From Archangium sp. (GTDB lineage Bacteria > Myxococcota > Myxococcia > Myxococcales > Myxococcaceae): a stretch of DNA of 64,000 bases. Made by a program: the position numbers and the translations under genes. Each line of letters opens with the position of its first letter. Position 1 is the stretch's first letter. Positions 24,933 through 34,754 of this stretch are shown piece after piece. The notes under the pieces are model-generated. The model was not told where the DNA came from, searched no databases, and saw only the letters and a list, made by a program, of their open reading frames with translations. Location of the stretch: the NCBI GenBank assembly GCA_030695565.1, contig JAUYRZ010000047.1:1-64000 (forward strand), given 5' to 3'.

Positions 24933-25453
24933 GGGCCGGCGTCAGGCACCGCAGCATAGGGCGCGACGTCGAACTGCTCGCACGTGCCGCCGTCGGGGAA
25001 GGCGAAGAGGTTCACCGCCGGAGCAAGCAGGCTGTCATTCGAGGCGGGCACCGCCTCATTGATGCGGTCGACCCACACCACGCCGGCGTCGTCATCGGCC
25101 GGGTAACCGACCTCGAAGTAGTACTCGAAAGAGGCCGGGCCGACGCAGCGGGTGGCGAACCAGACGCCGGCATCGTTCGACTCCATCGGCACTCGCGAGC
25201 CGTCGATGACCAACTGCGCGGCGACCTCACCGGGTGCCGCAGACAAACCGAAGACCGTGCAACAGCCGGCATCGGCCAGCACGGCCTCTTCCACCGGGGG
25301 AGGCCGCTGCGTCGGGTCATCGGTGGGGGTGGTCTGGCCCATGACCACCCCGGGGCTCGGGGCGGGGCGTTGAATGAGGTCAGGGGCGGGCGGGATGGTG
25401 GGGCCACACGCCACCCACGCCAGGGCGCTGGCCAACAACACACGGCGCATCAT
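24929..25453 (-). CDS. Lipoprotein of unknown function
   Basis: 174 residues. The signal MMRRVLLASALAWVAC has lipobox Cys16, followed by a long Pro-rich linker. The mature domain has a Cys pair (DAGCCTVFGLS), RCVGPASFEYYFEVGYP and GTCEQFDVAPYA, compatible with a small disulphide-bonded beta domain. The segment AAQLVIDGSRVPM ... GVWFATRCVGPASFEYYFEV resembles carbohydrate- or calcium-binding beta-sandwich modules, but only loosely. ATG 25453 is preceded by GAGG and overlaps the stop of the HEAT-repeat gene; its own stop overlaps the EEP gene. Confidence 0.75.
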   Translation of the reverse strand: MMRRVLLASALAWVACGPTIPPAPDLIQRPAPSPGVVMGQTTPTDDPTQRPPPVEEAVLADAGCCTVFGLSAAPGEVAAQLVIDGSRVPMESNDAGVWFATRCVGPASFEYYFEVGYPADDDAGVVWVDRINEAVPASNDSLLAPAVNLFAFPDGGTCEQFDVAPYAAVPDAGP

Positions 25454-27342
25454 CGGAGCACCTCGGCGATCTCATCTTGCGTGAGCACGTCTTGAAACGT
25501 CTTGAGCAACGACGAGTGCTGCGAGAGCTCGACGCGGGCCTGGGCGATGAGGGCCTGCCGCATCGCGGGCTCCTGGGCGGCGGCGCTGCGCGCGATGAGC
25601 AGCACCAACGGGCGCCGCGACATGGGCGTGTTCATGAGCGGCAAATCGAGCAACGCCTGCTCGGCCAGCACCCGCTCGGCGCGCCGCTGCTGGTCGAAGT
25701 GCTGGTGTTGAATCGCGTCGTAGAGGTCTCGCTTCACCACCAGGTCGGTCTCACGGCGCAGCCACTCGAGGGCGATGGCCGCAGTGGCTTCGGGCGGCAT
25801 GCGGTTGAACAGCGCGGTGGCCGCCCGGCGCGTGCGGCGATCCTCCGAGCGCACGAAGGGCTCGGTGGACGGCAGCAGTGAAGCGTCGCCGGTGTTCCCC
25901 ACGGCCGCGAGCGCCGAGGCCAGCACCGGGTACGTGGTGTGACCGCTCAGCACTTCGGCGAGCGCGGAGGCGGCCACCTTCTGCACGGCGGCGTCTTCCG
26001 AGAGGCCCGACAGCATCGAGAGCGCCAACAACGACTCGCCGCCGAGGAAGCGGCTCTGCTTGCTCTTTTTTCCCAGGTGCTTCTTCGCGTCGTCAGCCAG
26101 CTCGAGCGCCAGCGGTACGCCGACGTCGTCGCGGGTGCCCAGCGCGAACATCGAGCGCACGCGATCCATCGGGTGGCGGGCAGGGTCGCGCTTGAGGGCC
26201 AGCAGCGCCTCACGCGCTTCGAGGTTTCGGGTCTTGCCAAGCGCGAGGAAGAAGTCGCGGGTCGCCTCGGCCGAGAAGTCACCGCCGTCGTAGCGGGCGA
26301 TCGCCGGGGCGATGCCTTCGGGGTGCACCTCGAACCACGCCGCGAGCTCGGGCCAGGTCTGCTGAATGCCTCGGCCCGAGGTGGTGCGGTCGATGAACTG
26401 CTCGACGGCCTCATTCACCGTGAGCGCGGCGACGCGGTGGCGGCGCTCGACGTCGAAGGAGCTCACCGGCCGATGCACCTGGCTGGCCGGACGCCACGGC
26501 AGCAGATCTTCGAAGACGTAGCTGGCGCGCTCACGCTCGGCCTGCGTGAAGGACACCGCTCCCGAGGGCGCCGCGACCAGCGACAGGCGCGAGTCACTGC
26601 GCGCGTCACCGAGCACCAGCGTCTCTGAGACCTGGACCTGGTCGAACCAGCCATCGGCGGCGCGCGTCAGCAACATCGTCGAGCGCGTCGGGGCGGGGGC
26701 GGTCGCCTCGGCCCACAGCCGCTCATAGCGGGTGAGGGTGCGCGTGAAGGTGCCCGCTGCATCGCGCGAGAGCGAGCCCACGGCCAGCCCATTGGCGTTC
26801 TCCATCTGGAAGTCCGCGGCAGGCGTGGCCGAGAACTGCGTTTCCCACAGCAGCGCCTGCTGGGTGCGGGCGACGGCGCGTGAGAGCGCCGGGGCGTGCC
26901 CGAAGGCGCGCAGCCGACAATCGGCGCCCACCTCGAGCATGAAGGGCGCATCGCCGAGCCGGGCATCGGCGCCCACGCCGGTCGCGTTCACTTGCGCCAG
27001 GCGGCCGACGAGCAGCGCCCCATCGGCGCGCGCTTCGACCACCTCGACGCCGAGCTGCGCCGACAGCCGCAGGCCGGTCTCGAGCATCTCGGTCGACCCC
27101 GGTACAGGCAGGCGGGTGGTCGCCTCGAGCGTCACCGCCCAGGCGTACGGCGCTCCGTGGCTGAAGGTGCAGCCGGGCGAAGGCGCGGGCACGGGCTCGG
27201 GCACGGGCGTGACCGCCGACATCGCGACTGGCTCGGGTTCGGCCACCATCGGGCTCGGCGCTGGCTCACGCGGCCAGAGCGCCATGACGGCGAGACCTGC
27301 TGCGCCGGTTCCCGCGAGGACCAGCCTGGTGGTGCGCTTCAT
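25450..27342 (-). CDS. Exported vitellogenin-like/HEAT-repeat protein
   Basis: 630 residues. The N-terminus has an uncleaved anchor or signal (LVLAGTGAAGLAVMALW) and a Pro/Glu/Val linker. Residues ~60-280 look like a large beta-barrel sheet: CTFSHGAPYAWAVTLEATTR, ALLVGRLAQVNATGVG and FQMENANGLAVGSLSRD. This recalls the N-terminal lipid-transfer domain of vitellogenin-type proteins, which is followed by a helical domain as here (~310-620, HEAT-like helical pairs with RDDVGVPLALELADDAKK, ASALAAVGNTGDASLL). A lipid- or protein-binding scaffold is inferred. ATG 27342 has AGGAG eight bases upstream; GTG 27345 is an alternative. Overlaps both neighbours. Confidence 0.7.
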   Translation of the reverse strand: MKRTTRLVLAGTGAAGLAVMALWPREPAPSPMVAEPEPVAMSAVTPVPEPVPAPSPGCTFSHGAPYAWAVTLEATTRLPVPGSTEMLETGLRLSAQLGVEVVEARADGALLVGRLAQVNATGVGADARLGDAPFMLEVGADCRLRAFGHAPALSRAVARTQQALLWETQFSATPAADFQMENANGLAVGSLSRDAAGTFTRTLTRYERLWAEATAPAPTRSTMLLTRAADGWFDQVQVSETLVLGDARSDSRLSLVAAPSGAVSFTQAERERASYVFEDLLPWRPASQVHRPVSSFDVERRHRVAALTVNEAVEQFIDRTTSGRGIQQTWPELAAWFEVHPEGIAPAIARYDGGDFSAEATRDFFLALGKTRNLEAREALLALKRDPARHPMDRVRSMFALGTRDDVGVPLALELADDAKKHLGKKSKQSRFLGGESLLALSMLSGLSEDAAVQKVAASALAEVLSGHTTYPVLASALAAVGNTGDASLLPSTEPFVRSEDRRTRRAATALFNRMPPEATAAIALEWLRRETDLVVKRDLYDAIQHQHFDQQRRAERVLAEQALLDLPLMNTPMSRRPLVLLIARSAAAQEPAMRQALIAQARVELSQHSSLLKTFQDVLTQDEIAEVLR

Positions 27343-30300
27343 CACTGAATCTCCTGTTTGAAGGCGCGCTCATCGTTCGCGAGGTTGCCCCCGGCCACCG
27401 AGAAGCCGCCGAACGAAATGAGGGCGTACGAGAAGTCGGTGAAGGGCGTGACGACCTTCACTTCGATCGACCCGGTGAGGATCTTCACTTCCCAGTCGAC
27501 GGAACGAACCATCGAGCTGTTGACCGCGGTGCGGCCCGCGTTGTCCTTCACCCGGGTGTACGTGAAAGCGATGCTGGGGAGGAGCGACGCCTCGATGATG
27601 TTCACGCTGCCACCGAGGCACAGCGCGAAGGGCGAGTCGGCGCTCGGGGTACAGAACTCGACGCCGAAGCCGGCCGCGAAGCCCAACTTCATCGCCAACT
27701 TCAGCTCGTGGGAGCTGCCGGTGGTGATGCGTGGCCGCACGCACACCGACGGGTAGAGGGCGTCGATGGAGCGGCTGCCGAACTCAGTGCCCTTGAGCGT
27801 GACGCCGCTGGCCACCGGCCGCTGGGTCGCCAGCACGGCCGCGGTCACCGAGGTGCCATCGAGGGTGGTAGGCGCCGCGATCGATTGAAAGGGTCCGAAG
27901 GTGCTCGCCTTGAGGAAGTTGGTGCCGTCCGAGAGCCAGCGCATGTACGTGGCGTGACCGTTGGCGCAGACCGCCGAGCTCCACGTGGTCAAGCAGTCGG
28001 TGTTCGGCCGGTACTCGTTGCCCACCTGCGCGCCGACCCAGGCCTCGGTCGTGGCGGGCAGCGCTGCGCGCATCAGCGCGAGGGCGGCGTCGGTGCGGGG
28101 CTCGGCGAGCTGGCCGCCGAGCGTCGCGCAGACCTCGCGGGCCTTCTTCAGCGGCATCGACGGCAGCGCGGTGTTCACGTCGGAGCAGGGCTGATCGACG
28201 ATCTCACCTGCTGCGTTGACCACCGCGCACGTGGTGCCGACGTTGCCGTTGTAGGTGTGGGTCAGCTCGAAGCCGAGCCCCACGCCGCCCGCGAGGCTGA
28301 ACGTGAGATCGCCCTGCACCGGGCCGAAGCGGAGTGGAATCGCGAACTCGAGACCGACCGCGAGCCCCTTGACGTCAGCCGAGAAGCTCCTGGCCTCGGC
28401 GTGGAAGAAGGGGATGGGCGCGCCGAGCTGCTTGGCCTTCCTGCCCAGCGTTTCGAGCTTGGGCGCGAAGGTGATGGTGTTCTCGGTCTCGCTGAAGACA
28501 TCGTCGCCTGGCAGCTTGAGCACGTTGAAGCCGAGGATCTTGAGCGACTCGCTCATGTCTTCGGTATCGCCTTCTTCATCGGCGTCGGAGGTCAGCGAGA
28601 AGATGGTGCTGCCCAGCGGCCCACCACTGCCGCCCAGCTCCTGGGTCATCGTGGTCGAGCAGACTTCAGCGCCGACCGCGCCGGTGCAGTGGCGATCGAA
28701 GCTGGGGTCGAAGTTGGCCGACATGCGCGACTCGCCGCTGGTGGTGGCGTCGCTGTCACCGTTGTCGCCGCCGCCGTTCTCGGTCTCGGCGAGCGGCAAC
28801 ACGATGTCTTCGCCGTAGAACGTGAAGAGGCCGCTTCGGGCGCAGCGGTTGACCGCTGACTCGAGGTTCCGGGTCGGCGCCCAGGCGTTGGTGCTCAGGG
28901 GCACTTGCACCTGCTCGACCACGCCGGGGTCTTCGACGCGAACCAGGTCGGTGCGGGTGGCGTTGTACTTGTAGTTCCAGTTCACCTTCGCCGAGAAGAA
29001 GCGCGGCGTGGCCTCGGTGCAGAACTGCAGCACGTAGGTGCGTCGTTCGCCCGGCTTGAGCGGGTAGCGGCCCGCGGGGTTGAACAGCGCGGTGCGCAAG
29101 GCGTTGGTGAGCGGCACCGAGAGGGTCTGGGCAGAGCCCGATTCGCTGAGGCCATCGAGCGGCGGTCGCATGGCATCGGCCGGCAGGGGAATCATCGCGC
29201 TGGTGTCGACCACCACGTTCCCGTCCCCATCTTTGAGGGTGGGGTCGGGCACGGGCACGAAGCCGGTGCCGGCGGCGCTGCCCCGCGTGACGCCTTCGAA
29301 CTGGAAGTAGATGCGGGTCCAGTCGACGCCGCCGGTGACCTGCTGCATGCCGTTGCGGCGCACGCTGCCCATGGGCCGGTAGCCCCTGAGGTAGCGACGC
29401 CAGACCTCTGATTCGGGCCCCGACATCTGCAGGATCAAGTCGACGGGGATGTCGCCGCGAACGCGCCCCTGCTTGTTGACGCGGAACTCGAGGCCGCGAA
29501 CGTTGACCTCCGAGGGGCGCAGCAGGGTCTTGGGCCGCTCGTTGATGAACAGCCCTGCGAGGTTCCCGCGCGCGCTCGTCACGGCCAGGCGGTTCTGCCG
29601 GTAGTACCCGAGCGCGTCGTGCACGCCCGCGGTGTAGTTGAAGAAGAAGTCGATGGGCTTGGTGCTGCACGAGTTCTCGGTCGCGGTGCGGAGATCTTGC
29701 AGCACGAGCGCGTGGCCCTCGAGATCGTAGGACGCCTCGAGCTGGTTGAGGTCGGAGTTGGTGGGCCGCCGCAGCGTCGGCGAGCTGACGTCGTAGCCCT
29801 GCGCGCGCCAGGCCGTGCGGGCGACGGTGGTGAACGCTTCGCCGGTGCTGCAGCTCGGAGGAATGCGCAGGGTCTCGTCGAACGCGATCTCGGTCTGGCC
29901 GTTCGATTCGCTGGGCGTGTACTTCGAGAGGTCGATCTTGCCGATCACGCAGCGCACGGCGTCGATGAGCGTCGCGCCGTTGTCGGGCAGACCCAGGCGA
30001 GTGCTCACCCAGAGCGTGAGGAGCTGCCTGGGCACGGTGCGGGTGGCCCCCACGGACCTGACACGCCCCTTGAAGCGATAGAGCTGGTCCTGATCGAGCG
30101 TCACGGCGAGGCCCTTGAGCCCGGTGTTCAAGGCGATGGCCTGACCATCGGGCTCGCCGGGAACGAGCAGCGTGCGCGCCACGCTGTCGAAGGTGACGGA
30201 GGTGGTCTCAATCGCCGTTTCGACCGGCTTCAGGAGGTCGGGCACGCACTGCATGTTGATGTCGCGCGAGGTGCGGCCGTAACAGTTCTCGGGAACGCAG

Positions 30301-30809
30301 ACGGTCTTGTCGCTCCAGGCCTGGCGCAGGGCGCAAGAGGCCGAGTAGGCGAACTCGGTGTGGACCTGGCCGTTTTCCCCAGAGCAGCGGTAGGTGATCT
30401 TCGGGCTCGTCTTCCACTCGGGGTAGCTGGCGTTCGAGCACGACACGAGGTTGCGCACCTCGTTGAGCGGGAAGCAGCTCGACTTGCCATCGCAGAGCGC
30501 CTTGGCGACCGCGAGGTCTTCGGCTTTGAGCACCGGCGCGAACCCGGAGCAGCTCAACGACTCGACTGACATCGTGTTCTCGAGCGCGTCGACGCCCGAG
30601 TCGGCCGCCGTCTTCGATTTGCGCAGCTGTTGCAGTTGCTCGCTGGTGTGGCCGTTGGGAAAGCGCCCGAAGTCCCACGGCCGTTGATCGGCGGGGCAGG
30701 TGAAGGCCGTCACGTTCTGACGAACCGACGTGGTGTCGTCGACCCCGCAGCCGACCAGCACCGTGAACACGGCGCCGCTCAGCATCCACTTCACGTTCTG
30801 GGTTCTCAT
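27342..30809 (-). CDS. Giant exported lipoprotein with a C-type-lectin-like domain
   Basis: 1155 residues. ATG 30809 is chosen because it overlaps the upstream stop (ATGA) and gives a lipoprotein signal, MRTQNVKWMLSGAVFTVLVGC. The N-terminal 200 residues are Cys-rich (about a dozen, e.g. SLSCSGF, GKSSCFPLNEVRNLVSC, VCVPENCYG). A long beta-rich middle has no recognised domain. Residues ~885-1025 resemble a C-type lectin fold: KKAREVCATLGGQLAEP, EAWVGAQVG, DCLTTWSSAVCANG and ALYPSVCVRP. The C-terminus has alternating strand segments as in surface or outer-membrane-associated sheets. A surface-exposed binding role is inferred. Confidence 0.75.
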   Translation of the reverse strand: MRTQNVKWMLSGAVFTVLVGCGVDDTTSVRQNVTAFTCPADQRPWDFGRFPNGHTSEQLQQLRKSKTAADSGVDALENTMSVESLSCSGFAPVLKAEDLAVAKALCDGKSSCFPLNEVRNLVSCSNASYPEWKTSPKITYRCSGENGQVHTEFAYSASCALRQAWSDKTVCVPENCYGRTSRDINMQCVPDLLKPVETAIETTSVTFDSVARTLLVPGEPDGQAIALNTGLKGLAVTLDQDQLYRFKGRVRSVGATRTVPRQLLTLWVSTRLGLPDNGATLIDAVRCVIGKIDLSKYTPSESNGQTEIAFDETLRIPPSCSTGEAFTTVARTAWRAQGYDVSSPTLRRPTNSDLNQLEASYDLEGHALVLQDLRTATENSCSTKPIDFFFNYTAGVHDALGYYRQNRLAVTSARGNLAGLFINERPKTLLRPSEVNVRGLEFRVNKQGRVRGDIPVDLILQMSGPESEVWRRYLRGYRPMGSVRRNGMQQVTGGVDWTRIYFQFEGVTRGSAAGTGFVPVPDPTLKDGDGNVVVDTSAMIPLPADAMRPPLDGLSESGSAQTLSVPLTNALRTALFNPAGRYPLKPGERRTYVLQFCTEATPRFFSAKVNWNYKYNATRTDLVRVEDPGVVEQVQVPLSTNAWAPTRNLESAVNRCARSGLFTFYGEDIVLPLAETENGGGDNGDSDATTSGESRMSANFDPSFDRHCTGAVGAEVCSTTMTQELGGSGGPLGSTIFSLTSDADEEGDTEDMSESLKILGFNVLKLPGDDVFSETENTITFAPKLETLGRKAKQLGAPIPFFHAEARSFSADVKGLAVGLEFAIPLRFGPVQGDLTFSLAGGVGLGFELTHTYNGNVGTTCAVVNAAGEIVDQPCSDVNTALPSMPLKKAREVCATLGGQLAEPRTDAALALMRAALPATTEAWVGAQVGNEYRPNTDCLTTWSSAVCANGHATYMRWLSDGTNFLKASTFGPFQSIAAPTTLDGTSVTAAVLATQRPVASGVTLKGTEFGSRSIDALYPSVCVRPRITTGSSHELKLAMKLGFAAGFGVEFCTPSADSPFALCLGGSVNIIEASLLPSIAFTYTRVKDNAGRTAVNSSMVRSVDWEVKILTGSIEVKVVTPFTDFSYALISFGGFSVAGGNLANDERAFKQEIQ

Positions 30810-33800
30810 GGAGACACGCACCTCAAGACGACGCAGCCGCCGTTGTTGGTGAACTGGAAGCCGTTACCGGCAGAAGGACAGAAGGTGTTCAGGTCGTTGA
30901 TGCTCTGGCCGCCCGGGCCGCTGCCGAAGCCGGCGGCCTCCGAGGTCAGCCCCGAAGGCAACGCGCCGAACGCGCCGCCCTGCCCGTCTGAGCCGAAGGT
31001 GCCAGCCAGGCCGCCGGGCTCACCCGCGCCTCCGCCACCCGAGCGCTCCGAGACGGTGGCTCTCTGCCCGCTGTTGGAGGGAGCCCCCCCCGACGAAGCG
31101 TCGCCTCCCGCGCCACCACCGGCCTGAGAGCCGCCACCACCTGCGGGCACCGAAAAGCTGGCCAGCGTCGCGCCACCCGAGCTCGCGCGCCTCACGCTCG
31201 TCAGCCCTCCGCCGCCGCCGCCTCCGCCGTTGGCGACGTTCGAGTCACCGAGCCCGCCGTTGGCCGGGGCGCCGAGGTACGAGCCAAGGTGGTCTGACGG
31301 GCCGCCCGACGACGCAGCCGCGCCGCCCGGGTTGCCGACCCACACCGTGAAGACGTCGCCCGGCGTGACGGAGAGCGTGCCGCTGACGAAGCCACCGGCG
31401 CCGCCGGGGGTGGGCGGGAGCATTTGCAGGTTGCCCCCCGCGCCCGCGCCACCGGCTGCGCCCCAGGCCGTCACCCGCATCTGGGTGCACCCCGCAGGCA
31501 CGGTGAAGGCGCCACTGGGCGTGGTGCCGTTGGTCGTCGGCACCGTGGCGACGAAGCGACCAGCGCCGCAGCGCCCCGTTCCCGCGCAGGCGCCTGAGTT
31601 GTCACCGCAATAGCAGTCGAGCGCCGGGCCGCAGTCGGTGTCGAGCGAGCAGGTCATGCCGCCATCGCCGCCGCCCGTGCCGCCGTCAGTGGAGGTGCCA
31701 GCATCAGTGCCGGCATCGGTGCCCGCATCGGTGCCCGCATCGGTGCCGGCATCGGTGCCGGCGTCGACCCTGAGCGTCACGTCGTCGCAGGTGCACGCGA
31801 GGGTGACCTGGGCCGGAGCGTCGGTCGGCAAGGGGCCGCGGTCGGCGCTGGTGATGGCGCAGCTCTGGCGGAAGCGGCGGCGCGGCACCGTCACGCTGCC
31901 GGGGTTGAGGGTGTTGTACTGGTAGGTGGCGTCGGCCTCGACGGTCGCGCCGACCGAGAGCTGCCAGGCGAGGCCTCCGTCGTAGGGGCCGGTGACGGTG
32001 AGCGAGCCGGCGTTGTAGTCGTTGCCCGAGTAGGCGACCTGCGCGTACGGCGCTGCGCTGACGTGCGGGCTCAGGCTGCTGAGCGTCACGCTCGGCCCCC
32101 AGGGGCGCAGCTCCCAGACGCGCACGCCGCCGGCGTTGGCGGGCGTGACCTCGACCCGGTCGGCGCACGAGCTCGAGTTGGTACCGAAGTGCACCTCGCT
32201 GCGAGTGCGCACGCAGGTGAGCACGTTCGATTCGGCGACGCTGACGTCGGCCATCGTCCAGTCGCCGTTCGCGTCGCGCACCTGAAACGTGCAGTTGAAC
32301 TGGTTGCTCAGCGGCTTCTGGACCTTGAGCGTGCGGAGGGCGCTGAACGAACGGGTGAACGACGACGCGCCGGTGCCGATGAGATCGTACGTGGCCCCCG
32401 TGCCGTCGAACTGCACGGGCAGGCGCACCAGCTGCGCGCCGAGGCCGACGACCGTCATGCTGCGTGAGTAGAGCTGCTGGCAGGTGCCCTGGCTGCATTG
32501 CGAGTTGGCGTTGCACACCGACGACTGCGCGCCACAGGGCTGCCCGACGGAGCAGCGGCACCGATTCGTGCCACCGCAGTCGACCGCCAGCTCGTCGCCG
32601 TTCTGCCGGCCATCGTCGCAGGTGGGGAACCGGCAGCGGCCGCTGAAGCACTCGGCCCCGGTGACGCAGTCGCTGGCGGAGTCGCAGACCTTCGTCTCAG
32701 CGCACCCACCGGAGCCGACGCGCTCGGTCTGCTGCGCGCAGAACGCGCCGCAGTCGACGTCGGTTTCCATGGGGTCTTTCGTGAGGTTCTTGCAGGTCGC
32801 GTAGTTGATGGCGGTGTTGACCGAGGTGCCGCCGTCGAGCGCGTTGATGGTGAGTTCGGCGTCGTTGCCGTTGGTGGTGCCCTGGGCGACGGTGGTCTTC
32901 GAGGTGCCGTCAGGTTGAGTGACGGTGGTCTGCACCGAGATCTGCGTGCCGCCCTGCGGGCTGGCGTCGACCGTGACCTTCACGCTCGAGGGGTCGCTGC
33001 TGTCGAGCTTGATGGTGGTGCTGGGGTTGCTCACGGTGATCGTGGTGCTGGTCTGAGAGCCGTCGGCGTTCAGGGTGACGGTGGTGAGGGTGGTGCCTGC
33101 GTCACCGGTCGAGTTGAAGGTCACCGTTTTTTGGGCGGGGTCGACGGTCATCGCGCCCTGCCCGCTCGACGAGTCGACCTTGGTCGCCATGGTCGGGCCG
33201 ACCGCGAAGATCGTGCCGCCGTCGCCCCCCACTGAGATGGTCTGCGGGCCGGTGCCCTTCACCATCACGTTGGTGATGGTGCTGGGGGCCTTGCAGAAAC
33301 AGTCAGCCGACGAGGGCAAGAAGGTGCCGCCCTGCTCGAGGATCTCGCCGTTCTTGAAGCCGACCATCGTGCCTTGCGACTCGTCTTTCACCAGCAGGGC
33401 GCCACCGCTGGCCGAGGCCGAGAGCCCTTCAGCGAAAGGCGCGGGGAGCACGCCCTGGCGCAGGCTGACGGGCGAGAAGAAGAGCTTGTTGCCGTTTTCT
33501 GGCGTGCCCTCGTAGCTGCGGGGGAAGTCGGGGTTGGTCGAGCCCTCGTACTTCCAGGTGTTGGCGTCGACGTTGAGCTCGAGGCGCCGCTCTTCCGAGG
33601 GGAAGCTGGGGTCGTAGACGCGAACGAAGTACTGGCCTGCAGCCGTACCGCGGAAGTAGCCGAAGGGCACCAGCGCGTGGCCACCCGAGAAGCCCGAGGC
33701 GTCCTTCATCGCGATGAGCAGGCGCCAGCCTTCGTCGGTCTGAGGAAGCGCCTTGGCGAGAAACGGCAGCACCTCGTTCGCGGCGAGCCGCTTGTCGTTG

Positions 33801-34264
33801 ACATGCACGGAGAGCACCTTCTGGGTCGCGGCCCAGTAGGAGATCTCGGAGCGCACGCTCGCCTGGAAGGGCACGCCTGCAGCCGAAGCGGCGCCGAGGG
33901 GCGCGGGGTCGAGCTTGCCGGTGGAGATCAACAGCGCCAGCACCGCCATGCCCTCGCTGTGGCCGTAGCGAAAGCCGGCGTTGGTGTCGTCGAGCCACGT
34001 CTGCGCGATGGCCGACGGTTGGCAGGTGTCGCCCGCGCCACGGGCGCAGACTGCGCTGTCACCGAACATGCGCGCCGCGAGGGGCGCGGTCAGCGCGCTC
34101 CCGCTCAACCCGTCATCGAAGTTCGCGAAGGTGAAGGCGTGCCGTTCGAATTGAAAGGCACCGTCCACGCGGTCGGGCGGCTTGTCGTTGCAGCCAGTGA
34201 CGGTCAGGCAGACGATGATTGCTTCCAGGCGCAGCCGCGCGCGCGCCGATTTCAAATACTGCAT
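30806..34264 (-). CDS. Giant exported lipoprotein: papain-like domain, beta region, Asp-Ala-Gly stalk, Gly-rich C-terminus
   Basis: 1152 residues. The signal is RLEAIIVCLTVTGC with lipobox Cys25. Residues ~80-235 look like a papain-fold domain: RYGHSEGMAVLALL, then GGHALVPFGYF (His196) and YFVRVYDPSFP (Asp218). Related proteins have Cys where Ser103 stands, so the nucleophile is probably lost. A Thr/Ser-rich beta stretch (~330-480) and a Cys-rich EGF/MopE-like part (~510-620) follow. A stalk of six Asp-Ala-Gly-Thr units comes next, and finally a very Gly-rich domain (~960-1120). First gene of the operon. A surface or adhesin-like protein is inferred; 490 bp of gene-free DNA lie upstream. Confidence 0.75.
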   Translation of the reverse strand: MQYLKSARARLRLEAIIVCLTVTGCNDKPPDRVDGAFQFERHAFTFANFDDGLSGSALTAPLAARMFGDSAVCARGAGDTCQPSAIAQTWLDDTNAGFRYGHSEGMAVLALLISTGKLDPAPLGAASAAGVPFQASVRSEISYWAATQKVLSVHVNDKRLAANEVLPFLAKALPQTDEGWRLLIAMKDASGFSGGHALVPFGYFRGTAAGQYFVRVYDPSFPSEERRLELNVDANTWKYEGSTNPDFPRSYEGTPENGNKLFFSPVSLRQGVLPAPFAEGLSASASGGALLVKDESQGTMVGFKNGEILEQGGTFLPSSADCFCKAPSTITNVMVKGTGPQTISVGGDGGTIFAVGPTMATKVDSSSGQGAMTVDPAQKTVTFNSTGDAGTTLTTVTLNADGSQTSTTITVSNPSTTIKLDSSDPSSVKVTVDASPQGGTQISVQTTVTQPDGTSKTTVAQGTTNGNDAELTINALDGGTSVNTAINYATCKNLTKDPMETDVDCGAFCAQQTERVGSGGCAETKVCDSASDCVTGAECFSGRCRFPTCDDGRQNGDELAVDCGGTNRCRCSVGQPCGAQSSVCNANSQCSQGTCQQLYSRSMTVVGLGAQLVRLPVQFDGTGATYDLIGTGASSFTRSFSALRTLKVQKPLSNQFNCTFQVRDANGDWTMADVSVAESNVLTCVRTRSEVHFGTNSSSCADRVEVTPANAGGVRVWELRPWGPSVTLSSLSPHVSAAPYAQVAYSGNDYNAGSLTVTGPYDGGLAWQLSVGATVEADATYQYNTLNPGSVTVPRRRFRQSCAITSADRGPLPTDAPAQVTLACTCDDVTLRVDAGTDAGTDAGTDAGTDAGTDAGTSTDGGTGGGDGGMTCSLDTDCGPALDCYCGDNSGACAGTGRCGAGRFVATVPTTNGTTPSGAFTVPAGCTQMRVTAWGAAGGAGAGGNLQMLPPTPGGAGGFVSGTLSVTPGDVFTVWVGNPGGAAASSGGPSDHLGSYLGAPANGGLGDSNVANGGGGGGGGLTSVRRASSGGATLASFSVPAGGGGSQAGGGAGGDASSGGAPSNSGQRATVSERSGGGGAGEPGGLAGTFGSDGQGGAFGALPSGLTSEAAGFGSGPGGQSINDLNTFCPSAGNGFQFTNNGGCVVLRCVSP
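31695..31767 (-). repeat. 12-bp coding tandem repeat (Asp-Ala-Gly-Thr stalk)
   Basis: About six near-identical 12-bp units (plus strand GCATCGGTGCCG or GCATCGGTGCCC) encode DAGT repeats in the giant lipoprotein. Such arrays can change in copy number by slippage without shifting the frame. Confidence 0.85.
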
Positions 34265-34754
34265 GTCGTTTCGTGCCTCTCCACTGAAGCCAGCCCACAA
34301 TGATTCTGGGGATCACGCGACACGCAAACCTTTCGACGCAGTCAACATTCTGACGCCGTGAGGCGCACTGCACCTCGAACTCACCCTGAGGCAACGATCG
34401 ATTCGCGGGGAAGATGCAGCCGCCCACTTCGAGCTGCCCCCCTCTCGTGCGCACCTTCGCCGCCGCGTGCAGCTTGAAGACGAAGCCGCGGAGCGTCGAG
34501 GACCATCACCTGGAAGGAGGCACAGGCGGCCTCCGGGCGCGGCTGAGCGTTGGGCCACGCACACTGAGCGAACCTGCCCCGCCCAGTCAGTCGGCGTGCG
34601 ACGGCGCAAGGTCCGAGCCCCCATGCCACCGCACCACCGAGGTGGGCCAGGGCGGGCACCTGGTCGGGGCACACGCGATGCACACTCGATCGTCTGGCCC
34701 GAGGACCTCATGGGTTAGCGCGGCCTCCCACGACACCGAACAATGGAGTGAACC
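34265..34754. other. Gene-free stretch between divergent genes
   Basis: About 490 bp between the start of the giant lipoprotein (minus) and the exported protein (plus). Several frames are open but none has a ribosome site, signal peptide or recognisable domain. It should contain the promoter of the five-gene operon and that of the plus-strand gene, but I could not assign either. Confidence 0.5.
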
